DNA of 64,000 nt, taken from assembly GCA_018662005.1 (NCBI GenBank), contig JABJHA010000014.1, forward strand, positions 62,001-126,000, read 5' to 3'. Origin of the DNA: Rhodospirillaceae bacterium. Its GTDB lineage: Bacteria; Pseudomonadota; Alphaproteobacteria; Rhodospirillales; JABHCV01. Below the pieces are notes generated by a model, which did no database searches, was not told where the DNA came from, and was given only the letters and a program-made list of their open reading frames with translations. This document shows positions 24,173-32,761 of the stretch, piece by piece; position 1 is the stretch's first letter; each line of letters opens with the position of its first letter. The translations under genes were made by a program, and so were the position numbers.

Positions 24173-24889
24173 ATGTCGCCAACTGTCGTCCACGCGAAAG
24201 CCTATCCCTTTCCGATCCCTGAAAACTCTTACGTTGTCGAGGACGGGGGCTACCGGGAAATTGCCAAAGGCGAGCCCCTGCCTGATCTTTCCGGGTTAAC
24301 GCCGGTGCTGGCCTGCGGCTCAAACCAGTCACCGGAACAACTGGCCCGTAAATTTGACAATCTGGGCGCGCACCCGATCCCGGTCCTGAAAGCCCGGGTC
24401 AAAGATTTCGACGCCGTCCATTCACCCCATTTCAGCGCCTATGGTTCGATCCCTGCGACGCTTCATTATCATGCCGGGGTTGAAGCAACGCTTTTTACCA
24501 ATTGGTTAAACGATGAACAACTCGCACGGATGCACGAAACCGAAGTCAGCGCCGAAAATTATCACTATGTACGAATTGATGGCATCACCCTCGACATTGC
24601 CTTTGGCGCACGGCTGACGTCGGTGTATGCCTATATTTCAAGCCGCGGGGCGCTTTGCCATGACGGCAAGCCATTAGGATTGGCAGCGGTATCAACAACA
24701 GGACGTGCCTGGCCCGAAATATCGCAAAATGGTGTACAGGCCCTGGCCCGTGACCGCTTGTCGCCCGGGACAGCCCTTGAAGTCTTCATCACCGAAAATG
24801 TCGATAAAATAGAGACCCGACGGGCGAGAATAAAACAGCTGGCGCAAGACGCCCTGCCTTTCGGGTATCCTGCCACACGAATACAATGA
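24173..24889 (+). CDS. Conserved hypothetical protein, possible gamma-glutamylcyclotransferase-like fold
   Basis: A 238-residue soluble protein. The segment LACGSNQSPEQLARKF resembles the YGSNL phosphate-loop-like motif that opens gamma-glutamylcyclotransferase-like domains, and SAYGSIPATL follows about 45 residues later. The glutamate expected for catalysis is not certain (candidate in HETEVSAENYHY). No function can be assigned confidently. ATG 24173 is three bases after the HD-GYP stop, and the stop overlaps the next start by four bases, so the three genes form one unit. Confidence 0.6.
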   Translation: MSPTVVHAKAYPFPIPENSYVVEDGGYREIAKGEPLPDLSGLTPVLACGSNQSPEQLARKFDNLGAHPIPVLKARVKDFDAVHSPHFSAYGSIPATLHYHAGVEATLFTNWLNDEQLARMHETEVSAENYHYVRIDGITLDIAFGARLTSVYAYISSRGALCHDGKPLGLAAVSTTGRAWPEISQNGVQALARDRLSPGTALEVFITENVDKIETRRARIKQLAQDALPFGYPATRIQ

Positions 24890-25383
24890 GCACCGATAAA
24901 AACGCCATCAACGAAGATGCCCGAAACGTCAATCAGGCAGCAAATTTGCTGGGCCTGCGCGAGATCGATTTTTTCCGCCTCGCTCATCGCCGCTGGCATT
25001 CAAATGACGCCAGCAAGGACCAGATGGAGAAGATTTTCACCGCCTATATGTTTCACGAAACCGTGCCGCCCTGGGTCCGCCATTGCGCCCGCGAAGTCAT
25101 CAACCGTGAAGGCATGAATATGCTCGACCCGGCCCAATTCGGGGTCGGTGATTTTCGCCATCAAAGCAAAGTGCCGAAAGTCGGCAAACTGTTTCTGATG
25201 ATCGCCGGTCTGTTGATGGTCATTGTCTACATATCGATCCTGACAACAAAACACGGCTTCGATGACACCAACTGCCCGGGCCGCTACGCCAACAGGTTTG
25301 TCGAACAATGGGTATATATGATCAACGGCGAGCAACCTCCGGCCTGTAAAGAGGGCGAAGTTAAAGAACCTGCCCCGCAATAA
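24886..25383 (+). CDS. Hypothetical protein with one membrane segment
   Basis: A 165-residue protein that starts within the preceding stop (ATGA). Residues 1-100 are hydrophilic and helical, with REIDFFRLAHRRWH and VPPWVRHCAREV motifs; a single membrane span LFLMIAGLLMVIVYISIL lies near residue 108, followed by a short tail with two cysteines (NCPGRYANRFVEQWVYMINGE and ACKEG). It is probably anchored in the inner membrane with the tail outside. I do not recognise the family. Its end overlaps the convergent ubiA stop by 23 bases. Confidence 0.65.
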   Translation: MSTDKNAINEDARNVNQAANLLGLREIDFFRLAHRRWHSNDASKDQMEKIFTAYMFHETVPPWVRHCAREVINREGMNMLDPAQFGVGDFRHQSKVPKVGKLFLMIAGLLMVIVYISILTTKHGFDDTNCPGRYANRFVEQWVYMINGEQPPACKEGEVKEPAPQ

Positions 25384-26278
25384 TGGCGGCGAAAACAATC
25401 AGGCCGAATGTGCGGTTTGATTTGAAACGGGCCAGACAACCCTTGGCGTCATCAATATCGAGTGTCATCGTCTGCCAGATCAAATGCGCAGCTGCAAAAG
25501 CCAGTCCCGTATAAAAGGCCCAACCGAGTGCGGCCAGATATCCACTTAAGGCGATCAGGGTGATGGTGCCTGAATAAAAACCGATCAGCCACCTGGCCGT
25601 ATTTTCACCCAGCTTTAAAGCCGTCGATTTGATCCCGATCAGAATATCGTCCTCCTTATCCTGATGGGCGTAGATGGTGTCGTATCCCAGCGTCCACAAG
25701 ATGCCGGCCATGTACAGGACACCCGCCGCAGCGGAAAGCCCTCCCTGCACCGCCGCCCAACCCAGTAATGCCCCCCAGTTAAAGGCCAGCCCCAGCACCA
25801 CCTGTGGCCAGTATGTGATGCGCTTCATGAATGGATAGACGGCGACGACAACCAGCGATCCTGCGCCGACCATGACGGCGAAGGTATTGAATTGCAGCAA
25901 GACAGATAGGCCCAAAAGCAACTGAAGGCCCAAAAATCCAAAAGCCTGGCGAATACTGACAGCACCCGATGGAATGGGCCGTGTCGCCGTGCGCGCCACC
26001 CGGCCGTCAAAATCCCTGTCAGCGATATCATTCAAGGTGCAACCGGCGCCACGCATAATCAAAGCGCCAACCGCGAACAAGGCAACAAGCAAGGGATCGG
26101 GCCAGCCCGGGGTGGCAAGGGCAATGCTCCACCAGCATGGCAGCAACAGCAACCAGGTGCCAATTGGCCGGTCCAGACGGGCCAGATGCAGGTATGGTCG
26201 CAGCCAAGGCGGAGCCCACCTGTCAATCCAGGTCAACGCGGGCATGTCGCTGTCGATGCTTTTAAAGGCGGTGGTCAT
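25361..26278 (-). CDS. ubiA: 4-hydroxybenzoate polyprenyltransferase
   Basis: The 305-residue integral membrane enzyme attaches the polyprenyl tail to 4-hydroxybenzoate in ubiquinone synthesis. The first aspartate-rich motif NDIADRDFDGRVARTATRP and the second YDTIYAHQDKEDDILIGIKSTA block are intact, with about eight to nine membrane segments between them. It is divergent from rsmE by 46 bases, an arrangement I associate with related alphaproteobacteria. Confidence 0.95.
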   Translation of the reverse strand: MTTAFKSIDSDMPALTWIDRWAPPWLRPYLHLARLDRPIGTWLLLLPCWWSIALATPGWPDPLLVALFAVGALIMRGAGCTLNDIADRDFDGRVARTATRPIPSGAVSIRQAFGFLGLQLLLGLSVLLQFNTFAVMVGAGSLVVVAVYPFMKRITYWPQVVLGLAFNWGALLGWAAVQGGLSAAAGVLYMAGILWTLGYDTIYAHQDKEDDILIGIKSTALKLGENTARWLIGFYSGTITLIALSGYLAALGWAFYTGLAFAAAHLIWQTMTLDIDDAKGCLARFKSNRTFGLIVFAAIIAGQVL

Positions 26279-26324
26279 TATGCACTAAGGTAACCTGTCA
26301 CTTGCCCGAATTCCACCGCCGCTT

Positions 26325-27131
26325 ATGATAAGCACCATGATGTCTATTAAAATCAAAGCCCGGCTGTTTAGCAGCGCCGACATGGGGACAGGCGTAACGA
26401 TCACGCCAAGCACCGATCAGGCCCACTATCTGTTGAAGGTGATGCGGGCCCAGAACGGTGATCACGTCATTGTCTTCAATGGTCGCGATGGCGAATGGTT
26501 AAGTGTCGTTCAGACAATTTCAAAAAAAGCCTGCGCGCTTGAGATTAAAGAACAACTGCGCCCGCAAATCCCGGAGCCGGATCTGTGGCTGGCTTTCGCA
26601 CCCTTAAAGAAATCAAACACGGATTTCCTCGTCGAGAAAGCCACCGAGCTGGGTGTGTCGCGGTTGATCCCGGTGTTTACTGAAAACACCAATACCACCC
26701 GGGTAAAATCGGAACGCCTGGCGGCAATCTCCATGGAAGCGGCAGAGCAATGCGACCGCCTGAGCGTTCCTGAGGTCGCCGAACCGTTAAGCCTGACCGA
26801 GCTGATCACAGACTGGCCGAAAGGGCGCAGCCTTCTGGTTCCTGACGAAACCGGCGGCGGGCGCTCGCTAAAATCCGTACTGGAGACGTCAATTGACGAT
26901 GCAGGCATAACCCCTCACGGCTTTTTGATCGGACCGGAAGGCGGGTTTGCCGCATCGGAACTTGACGCCTTGGACAAACTGCCGTTTGTTAACCGCGTCG
27001 GCTTAGGGCCGCGCATCTTGCGCGCGGAAACGGCTGCCCTTGCGGCCATTGCCTGCTTCCAGGCTGTGGCCGGAGACTGGCAACAAGCCCCGCGCTTTAA
27101 CAACGGATACTTTTTCAATGCCCGCAAATGA
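26325..27131 (+). CDS. rsmE: 16S rRNA (uracil-1498-N3)-methyltransferase
   Basis: A 268-residue SPOUT-family methyltransferase. The N-terminal PUA-like part begins IKARLF; the motifs [17 protein letters not shown] and EQCDRLSVP, the knot motif IGPEGGF and [12 protein letters not shown] identify RsmE, which methylates U1498 in the 30S subunit. Possible starts are ATG 26325 and 26337; the latter is nearer the family start. The last 14 bases overlap the start of gshA, suggesting coupled translation. Confidence 0.95.
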   Translation: MISTMMSIKIKARLFSSADMGTGVTITPSTDQAHYLLKVMRAQNGDHVIVFNGRDGEWLSVVQTISKKACALEIKEQLRPQIPEPDLWLAFAPLKKSNTDFLVEKATELGVSRLIPVFTENTNTTRVKSERLAAISMEAAEQCDRLSVPEVAEPLSLTELITDWPKGRSLLVPDETGGGRSLKSVLETSIDDAGITPHGFLIGPEGGFAASELDALDKLPFVNRVGLGPRILRAETAALAAIACFQAVAGDWQQAPRFNNGYFFNARK

Positions 27132-28470
27132 ATTTTTCACCACCAAACAACACTTGCTCGATTACATGGCCTCAGGCTGCAAGCCCCCGGAAAAATGGCG
27201 GATTGGCACCGAGCATGAAAAATTCGCCTACCACTTAAAAGACCTGACATCCCTTGAATACGAAGGCGAAGCGGGCATCCGCGCCCTGCTCGAAGGAATG
27301 ACTAAGTTCGGCTGGGAACCGGTGATGGAAGGTGGCAATCCGATTGCCCTGATCAAGCCTGATAATTCATCGATCACCCTTGAACCTGCCGGTCAGGTCG
27401 AACTATCCGGCGCGCCGCTGGAAGATATTCACCAAACCTGTTCGGAAGTTTCAGAACATTTAAGGCAGGTTAAGGAAGTCGCCAAGGAGCTGGGCATCGG
27501 TTTTATTGGCCTTGGCTATCAACCAAAATGGCCGCGCGACAAGGCGCCCTGGATGCCAAAATCCCGCTACGGCATCATGCGCGAATACATGCCGAAGGTT
27601 GGCTCCATGGGCCTTGAAATGATGCAATCGACTTGCACGGTCCAGGTTAATCTTGATTTCGATAGTGAGGCGACCATGGTCAAGATGTTCCGTATATCCC
27701 TTGCCCTGCAACCCATCGCCACCGGCCTTTGGGCCAACTCACCGTTCAAGGATGGCAAACCATCGGGTTTCTTAAGTTACCGCAGTCATATCTGGACTGA
27801 TACCGATCCGGATCGTTGCGGGACCATTCCGTTCGTTTTTGAAGACGGTTTCGGTTTTGAGCGTTATGTCGATTACATGCTCGATGTGCCTATGTATTTC
27901 GCCTACAGGGATGGCACTTATATTGATGCTTCCGGGCAATCATTCCGTGACTTTATGAACGGCACCCTGCCTGCCCTGCCCGGTGAATATCCAACTGAAA
28001 AGGATTGGGAAGATCATTTAACCGTCGCCTTCCCGGAAGTCCGCCTGAAGAAATTTCTTGAAATGCGCGGCGCCGATGGCGGCCCTTGGAACAGGCTTTG
28101 CGCCCTCCCCGCTTTCTGGGTCGGGCTGCTTTACGATGATCAGGCACGCGAAGCCGCCTGGGATATGGTCAAGAACTGGACCGCCGAAGAACACCTGATG
28201 TTACGCAACGAAGTGCCCAAACAAGCTCTCGGCACTCCGTTCAGGAATGGAACCGTCTGCGATTTGGCCCTGGACGCGCTTGATATTGCCCACGAAGGTC
28301 TGTCCCGACGCGGCGTCCAAGATGGTATCGGTTTGGATGAAACCCATTTCCTGAATCCGTTATTCCGTATTGCAGAATCTGGCTTTACCCCGGCCGAAGA
28401 CCTACTTTGTGCTTATGAGCGGCGTTGGCATAAAAACATCGATTTGATATTCAAAGAGTATTCCTACTAG
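27118..28470 (+). CDS. gshA: Glutamate-cysteine ligase (plant/alphaproteobacterial type)
   Basis: The first enzyme of glutathione synthesis, joining glutamate and cysteine with ATP. The 450-residue protein from ATG 27118 has the GCS2-family blocks [46 protein letters not shown] and [11 protein letters not shown], characteristic of the plant-like type and not the gamma-proteobacterial GshA. The ATG 27118 start overlaps rsmE; an upstream in-frame start lies inside rsmE and is not conserved. gshB is not in the window. Confidence 0.93.
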   Translation: MPANEFFTTKQHLLDYMASGCKPPEKWRIGTEHEKFAYHLKDLTSLEYEGEAGIRALLEGMTKFGWEPVMEGGNPIALIKPDNSSITLEPAGQVELSGAPLEDIHQTCSEVSEHLRQVKEVAKELGIGFIGLGYQPKWPRDKAPWMPKSRYGIMREYMPKVGSMGLEMMQSTCTVQVNLDFDSEATMVKMFRISLALQPIATGLWANSPFKDGKPSGFLSYRSHIWTDTDPDRCGTIPFVFEDGFGFERYVDYMLDVPMYFAYRDGTYIDASGQSFRDFMNGTLPALPGEYPTEKDWEDHLTVAFPEVRLKKFLEMRGADGGPWNRLCALPAFWVGLLYDDQAREAAWDMVKNWTAEEHLMLRNEVPKQALGTPFRNGTVCDLALDALDIAHEGLSRRGVQDGIGLDETHFLNPLFRIAESGFTPAEDLLCAYERRWHKNIDLIFKEYSY

Positions 28471-28555
28471 AAATAAAGTGTTTGGCTTTCCCCCTTTTGC
28501 GTCTGCGTGTATATAAAGGGGCATAATATTTCTGGGAATTTCAACAAACTGACCG

Positions 28556-29803
28556 ATGCCTGACGCTCGAATTGAATTAGACGAGATAGAACACGCGCTC
28601 CACCACGGAGAGTTTTGCTTCTATTATCAGCCAAAAATATCCTTCGCCACTGGTCAGATTGTTGGCGGAGAAGCTTTGTTGCGCTGGATCAAGCCCGATG
28701 GCACGGTTGTTCCGCCTGGGGAATTCCTGCCACAAGCCGAACAATCAGGTTTCATCACCAATATCACCGCTGTCATGCTGCCCGAACTTGTAGATGACAT
28801 CGAAAAAATCCGGATCGTCAAATCTGACGCCCAGATCGCCTTCAACATTTCGGCGCTCGATCTTTACTCACCCTATATCGTCAAGATGTTGCGTAGCTTC
28901 ATCGGCTCCAAACGCATCAATCCGGGCAATATCCAAATCGAAGTTACCGAAACCGCTCTTGTTGATAACTCCGAGCGTATCAATATCGCGCTGCTCGACC
29001 TGGTCGCCCTGGGTATCGAGATCGCCATGGATGATTTTGGCACCGGCTATTCGTCCCTGGACCTGTTAAGCCGCTTGCCTATTTCCGCCTTGAAACTGGA
29101 TCAGGGCGTTGTCCGCAGAATGGCCGAGGATGTCAAGAACACGCACATCGTTCGTTCCAGCCTTTATATGGCCCGTGAACTATCCATTAAAACCGTTGCC
29201 GAAGGCGTCGAAAGCAGGGGCACCTATACATACCTGATGGCCGCCGGTTGCAACGAAGTGCAGGGTTTCTGGATCAGCCCGCCCTTGCCGCTTGACGAAT
29301 ATATTTCCCTTTGCGAAAGCAATCCCCAGTGGCCGGGATCGTCGTTCGGATTGCTTTACAATGCCTGGGTTAATCACATTTCCTATCGCCGCAAGGTTCT
29401 TGATGCCGCCCTGACCCTGTCCATGACCGAACAGGACGAATGGACGAATTTACCGAAAATGGATCTGGCCCACAGCCCCGCCCGCTGTCGCCTGGGTCAA
29501 TGGTACATGGGGGAAGTCAGCGAAAGTGAAGAAGGTCGCCGCCAGTACAAGCAGCTCGAAGAACCCCACAGGCTTATGCACGCTGCAGGGGCGTCACTGA
29601 TCAAGGCCATCCGCACCCAATCGACGGCGCGGGACATTACCCGGGCCACCCGCATTTTCCTTGAATATTCCGATGTCGTCGACGCCGAAGTATCGCGCAT
29701 CGTCGAGCGGGACCTGGAAAAGACCTTCGCCGAACTGGATGTCGAAAGGGGCAAGGAGATACCCTCTGTCGCCAACCTGATCAGCGAATACGATATCGAA
29801 TAG
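28556..29803 (+). CDS. EAL-domain phosphodiesterase with C-terminal CZB zinc-sensing domain
   Basis: A 415-residue cytoplasmic protein. The EAL domain (residues about 5-245) keeps every catalytic motif: GEALLRW, FNISALDL, EVTETAL, DDFGTGYSSLDLL, LKLDQGVV, AEGVES and EVQGFW, so hydrolysis of cyclic-di-GMP is expected. Residues about 265-370 look like a CZB domain, with DLAHSPARCRLGQWYMGE (His and Cys ligands) and a later HRLMHAAG. CZB domains bind zinc and respond to oxidants or metal; in other proteins they control diguanylate cyclases and chemoreceptors. Coupling to EAL activity is unusual. The gene is convergent with tldD, one base apart. Confidence 0.85.
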   Translation: MPDARIELDEIEHALHHGEFCFYYQPKISFATGQIVGGEALLRWIKPDGTVVPPGEFLPQAEQSGFITNITAVMLPELVDDIEKIRIVKSDAQIAFNISALDLYSPYIVKMLRSFIGSKRINPGNIQIEVTETALVDNSERINIALLDLVALGIEIAMDDFGTGYSSLDLLSRLPISALKLDQGVVRRMAEDVKNTHIVRSSLYMARELSIKTVAEGVESRGTYTYLMAAGCNEVQGFWISPPLPLDEYISLCESNPQWPGSSFGLLYNAWVNHISYRRKVLDAALTLSMTEQDEWTNLPKMDLAHSPARCRLGQWYMGEVSESEEGRRQYKQLEEPHRLMHAAGASLIKAIRTQSTARDITRATRIFLEYSDVVDAEVSRIVERDLEKTFAELDVERGKEIPSVANLISEYDIE

Positions 29804-29804
29804 A

Positions 29805-31238
29805 TTAAGTCGCGGTGCCGCCAACAGTCAGGCCATCGATCCTGATGGTTGGCTGACCGACGCCGCAAGGAACACCCTGGCCGTCTTTTCCGCAGGTGCC
29901 AACACCCGGATCCAAAGCCATATCATGTCCGATCATCGAAACACGGGTTAACACATCCGGGCCGTTACCGATCAACGTCGCCCCCTTGACCGGGGCACCA
30001 ATCTTGCCGTCCTCGACCATATAGGCCTCCGTACAACTGAAGACAAACTTGCCCGACGTGATATCAACCTGACCGCCGCCAAAGTTGGTGGCATAGAGAC
30101 CATTATTAACCGAACGCAGAATTTCTTCAGGATCATGCTCACCGGCCGGCATGAAAGTATTGGTCATGCGCGGGATTGGTGCGTGGGCATAACTTTCACG
30201 GCGGCCATTCCCGGTCGAGGCAGCCCCCATCAGACGGGCGTTCATACGATCGTGCATGTAGCCTTTTAAAATACCATCTTCAATCAACACGGTTTTCTGA
30301 GCCGGTGTTCCTTCATCATCAATGGTCAGCGACCCGCGACGGTCGGAAATCGTACCATCATCAATGACAGTGACGCCGGGTGAGGCAACGCGCTCTCCCA
30401 AAAGACCTGAAAATGCAGATGTTTTCTTGCGATTGAAGTCGCCTTCAAGGCCGTGGCCGATGGCCTCGTGCAGCAAAATGCCCGGCCAACCGGGGCCAAG
30501 CACGACATCCATTTCACCAGCCGGGGCCGGGACTGATTCCAGATTGACCAGAGCCAGACGCAGCGCTTCATCGACCGCCTTTTTCCAGGTTTCGGGTTTA
30601 AGATATTCATCGTAAGGAACCCGTCCACCGGTGCCATAACTACCGGTTTCCATTCGATCACCCTGAGCCGTCATGATGTTAACGTTGAGACGGACCAACG
30701 GGCGAATATCGCCAGCCCTGACGCCGTCAGGCCTGAGCACCTGCACCGCTTGCCAACTGCCTGTCAGCGAAGCCGTAACCTGGGCTACACGCTCGTCCTT
30801 TGATCTGGCGTAAGCATCCATATCGGCCAGCAATTTCACCTTGGTTTCAAAATCGACCATGCTTAGAGGATTGTCATCAACGTAAAGCTGGGTGTTGGTG
30901 CCGGGTGGCGGCGCGGCCAGCGTTCCGCCGTATCCTGCGTGCACGGTCTTGACAGTATCCCCGGCCCGTTTGATGGCTTCTTCGCTCAGTTCGGAAGCGT
31001 GGGAATAGCCCGTGACTTCACCTGAAACAGCGCGCAATCCGAACCCCTGTGAGGTATCGAAACTGGCATTCTTCAACTGCCCGTCGTCAAAGACCACGGC
31101 CTCGGACTGGCTGTATTCAAGGTACAGTTCACCGTCATCGGCCCCGCTTAAGGCGTCTTCAGTCAGGCTTTCGACCCGGGACAGGTCCATACCGGCCCGA
31201 TTAAAGAAAAGCTCATCAGTGCGCGAAAGGTCGCTCAT
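29805..31238 (-). CDS. tldD: Metalloprotease TldD
   Basis: The 477-residue subunit carries the zinc motif HEAIGHGLEGD near residue 255 and the GVTVIDDGT and MTNTFMPAGE blocks typical of TldD. With TldE/PmbA, encoded here at 41340-42698, it forms the cylindrical protease that trims small peptides such as microcins and the CcdA antitoxin. The two subunits are 10 kb apart rather than adjacent. It is divergent from metZ, with a 320-base region between them that holds the SAM-II riboswitch. Confidence 0.95.
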   Translation of the reverse strand: MSDLSRTDELFFNRAGMDLSRVESLTEDALSGADDGELYLEYSQSEAVVFDDGQLKNASFDTSQGFGLRAVSGEVTGYSHASELSEEAIKRAGDTVKTVHAGYGGTLAAPPPGTNTQLYVDDNPLSMVDFETKVKLLADMDAYARSKDERVAQVTASLTGSWQAVQVLRPDGVRAGDIRPLVRLNVNIMTAQGDRMETGSYGTGGRVPYDEYLKPETWKKAVDEALRLALVNLESVPAPAGEMDVVLGPGWPGILLHEAIGHGLEGDFNRKKTSAFSGLLGERVASPGVTVIDDGTISDRRGSLTIDDEGTPAQKTVLIEDGILKGYMHDRMNARLMGAASTGNGRRESYAHAPIPRMTNTFMPAGEHDPEEILRSVNNGLYATNFGGGQVDITSGKFVFSCTEAYMVEDGKIGAPVKGATLIGNGPDVLTRVSMIGHDMALDPGVGTCGKDGQGVPCGVGQPTIRIDGLTVGGTAT

Positions 31239-31368
31239 GGAAACTCCTAAATCATTTCATTTCTGTCGATAGACTATAACGAATGGATTAGCTTCATATA
31301 GGGATTCCTTTTTGATTTTGCGCCCTATCAGAAACAAATTGGTAAGAACGACTGAAATCCCATTTTTC

Positions 31369-31397
31369 TTGACCTGAACGACTTCGGTCAGTAAAAA
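31369..31397 (+). promoter_or_regulatory. Probable metZ promoter
   Basis: TTGACC at 31369-31374 and TAAAAA at 31392-31397 have 17 bases between them and place transcription start about six bases before the riboswitch begins. The -10 box is weak. Confidence 0.5.
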
Positions 31398-31406
31398 ACT
31401 TCCATA

Positions 31407-31463
31407 CGTGGTGATTTGCACGACCAGCTTGCGACCACGGAAAAAAAACTCGCTAAAAGGTCG
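31407..31463 (+). promoter_or_regulatory. SAM-II riboswitch
   Basis: The H-type pseudoknot of SAM-II is complete. P1 is CGTGGT (31407-31412) with ACCACG (31434-31439). Loop 1 opens with the conserved GATTT. CGACC in that loop (31421-31425) pairs with GGTCG (31459-31463), and the conserved GCTAAAAGG precedes the second strand after an A-run. SAM-II senses S-adenosylmethionine and is found upstream of methionine synthesis genes in alphaproteobacteria, matching metZ downstream. Confidence 0.9.
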
Positions 31464-31477
31464 GCGCTCTTGATAGG

Positions 31478-31507
31478 GCCCTGACCATGACTGTCGGGGC
31501 TTTTTTT
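31478..31507 (+). terminator. Attenuator terminator of the SAM-II riboswitch
   Basis: GCCCTGAC pairs with GTCGGGGC around a seven-base loop, followed by seven T. GGTCGG at 31459-31464, part of the pseudoknot strand, can alternatively pair with CTGACC at 31481-31486 and block the terminator stem. SAM binding would free the terminator, turning metZ off. Confidence 0.85.
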
Positions 31508-31558
31508 GTTCCTTCGCCCCATTTTTGAAGGACAAGTGAGACGTTGGAGATAAATTCC

Positions 31559-32761
31559 ATGACGACCAAGAAAACCGATCCACAAAACTGGCGTCCGGCA
31601 ACCCAACTGATTCGCGGTGGCACCGAACGTTCCGGGTTCGATGAGACCAGCGAAGCCTTGTACATGACATCGGGCTACGTCTACGAATCACCAGAAGAAG
31701 CCGAACAGGCCTTCAAGGGCGAGAAAGACCGTTTTGTCTATTCCCGTTACGCCAACCCGACCGTCGCCATGCTGGAAAAACGGCTGGCATTACTGGAAGG
31801 CGCCACCTACTGCAACGCCACGGCCAGTGGCATGTCCGCTGTTTTCGCGGCCCTCGCCTGTCAGCTTAAAACCGGTGACCGGGTCGTCGCCTCGCGCGCC
31901 CTGTTCGGATCATGTCATTACATCATCACCGAATTACTGCCCGGTTTCGGTATTGAAGGGGTGCTGGTTGACGGCACCGATCTTGATCAATGGGACGCCG
32001 CCCTATCCCAACCGACCAACGCGGTGTTCCTGGAAACGCCATCAAACCCGACACTGGAAATCATCGACATCAAGGCTGTATCCGAACGTGCCCACAAGGC
32101 TGGCGCCTGCGTCGTGATCGACAATGTTTTCGCCACCCCGGTATTGCAAAAACCACTGCAACTGGGGGCCGACGTTGTCGTCTATTCATCGACAAAACAT
32201 ATCGACGGCCAGGGCCGTTCCATGGGTGGTGCGATCCTTTCCAATGACCAGGATTTCGCCGAAGAGAAACTTAAACCTTTCTTGCGCAACACCGGCCCGT
32301 CGGCCAGTCCGTTTAATGCCTGGCTACAGTTAAAGGGACTTGAGACCCTTGACCTGAGAGTCGAAAAAATGGCCGCCAACGCCCTGGAGGTTGCCCGCTT
32401 CCTTGAAGCCCGGGACGGCATTCAAAAGGTTTTCTATCCGGGTCTCGAAAGCCATCCCCAGTTCCAACTTGCAAAAACCCAAATGGGTAGTGGTTCAACA
32501 ATTGTCGCCTTTGAGGTCCCCGGCGGGCGAGAGGGCGCGTTCAAATTGTTAAACGGTGTCGATATCATCGACATCTCCAACAACCTGGGTGATTCAAAAA
32601 GTCTGATTACCCATCCGGCAACGACAACCCACCAGCGCCTGAGCCCCGAGGAACGCGCCATGATGGGAATTGAGGACGGGTTGATTCGCCTGTCGGTCGG
32701 ACTGGAAGACGTGGAAGACCTGAAGGAAGATCTGGAACGCGCATTAAAGGTCATGCGTTGA
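31559..32761 (+). CDS. metZ: O-succinylhomoserine sulfhydrylase
   Basis: A 400-residue PLP enzyme of the Cys/Met metabolism family that makes homocysteine from O-succinylhomoserine and sulfide. Visible features are the opening ATQLIRGGTERSGF, SRYANPT, the cofactor lysine in SSTKHIDGQGRSMGG, and the C-terminal THPATTTHQRL. The start is ATG 31559 with GGAG nine bases upstream. SAM-II attenuation upstream supports a methionine role. The stop overlaps the next gene's TTG start (TTGA). Confidence 0.93.
   Translation: MTTKKTDPQNWRPATQLIRGGTERSGFDETSEALYMTSGYVYESPEEAEQAFKGEKDRFVYSRYANPTVAMLEKRLALLEGATYCNATASGMSAVFAALACQLKTGDRVVASRALFGSCHYIITELLPGFGIEGVLVDGTDLDQWDAALSQPTNAVFLETPSNPTLEIIDIKAVSERAHKAGACVVIDNVFATPVLQKPLQLGADVVVYSSTKHIDGQGRSMGGAILSNDQDFAEEKLKPFLRNTGPSASPFNAWLQLKGLETLDLRVEKMAANALEVARFLEARDGIQKVFYPGLESHPQFQLAKTQMGSGSTIVAFEVPGGREGAFKLLNGVDIIDISNNLGDSKSLITHPATTTHQRLSPEERAMMGIEDGLIRLSVGLEDVEDLKEDLERALKVMR

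Noticed and set aside
28471-28555. CCCCTTT/AAAGGGG inverted repeat as a terminator after gshA
   Set aside because: The loop is long and no T-run follows.
31257-31691. Minus-strand reading frame across the SAM-II region
   Set aside because: It is antisense to the riboswitch and metZ start and has no recognisable protein features.
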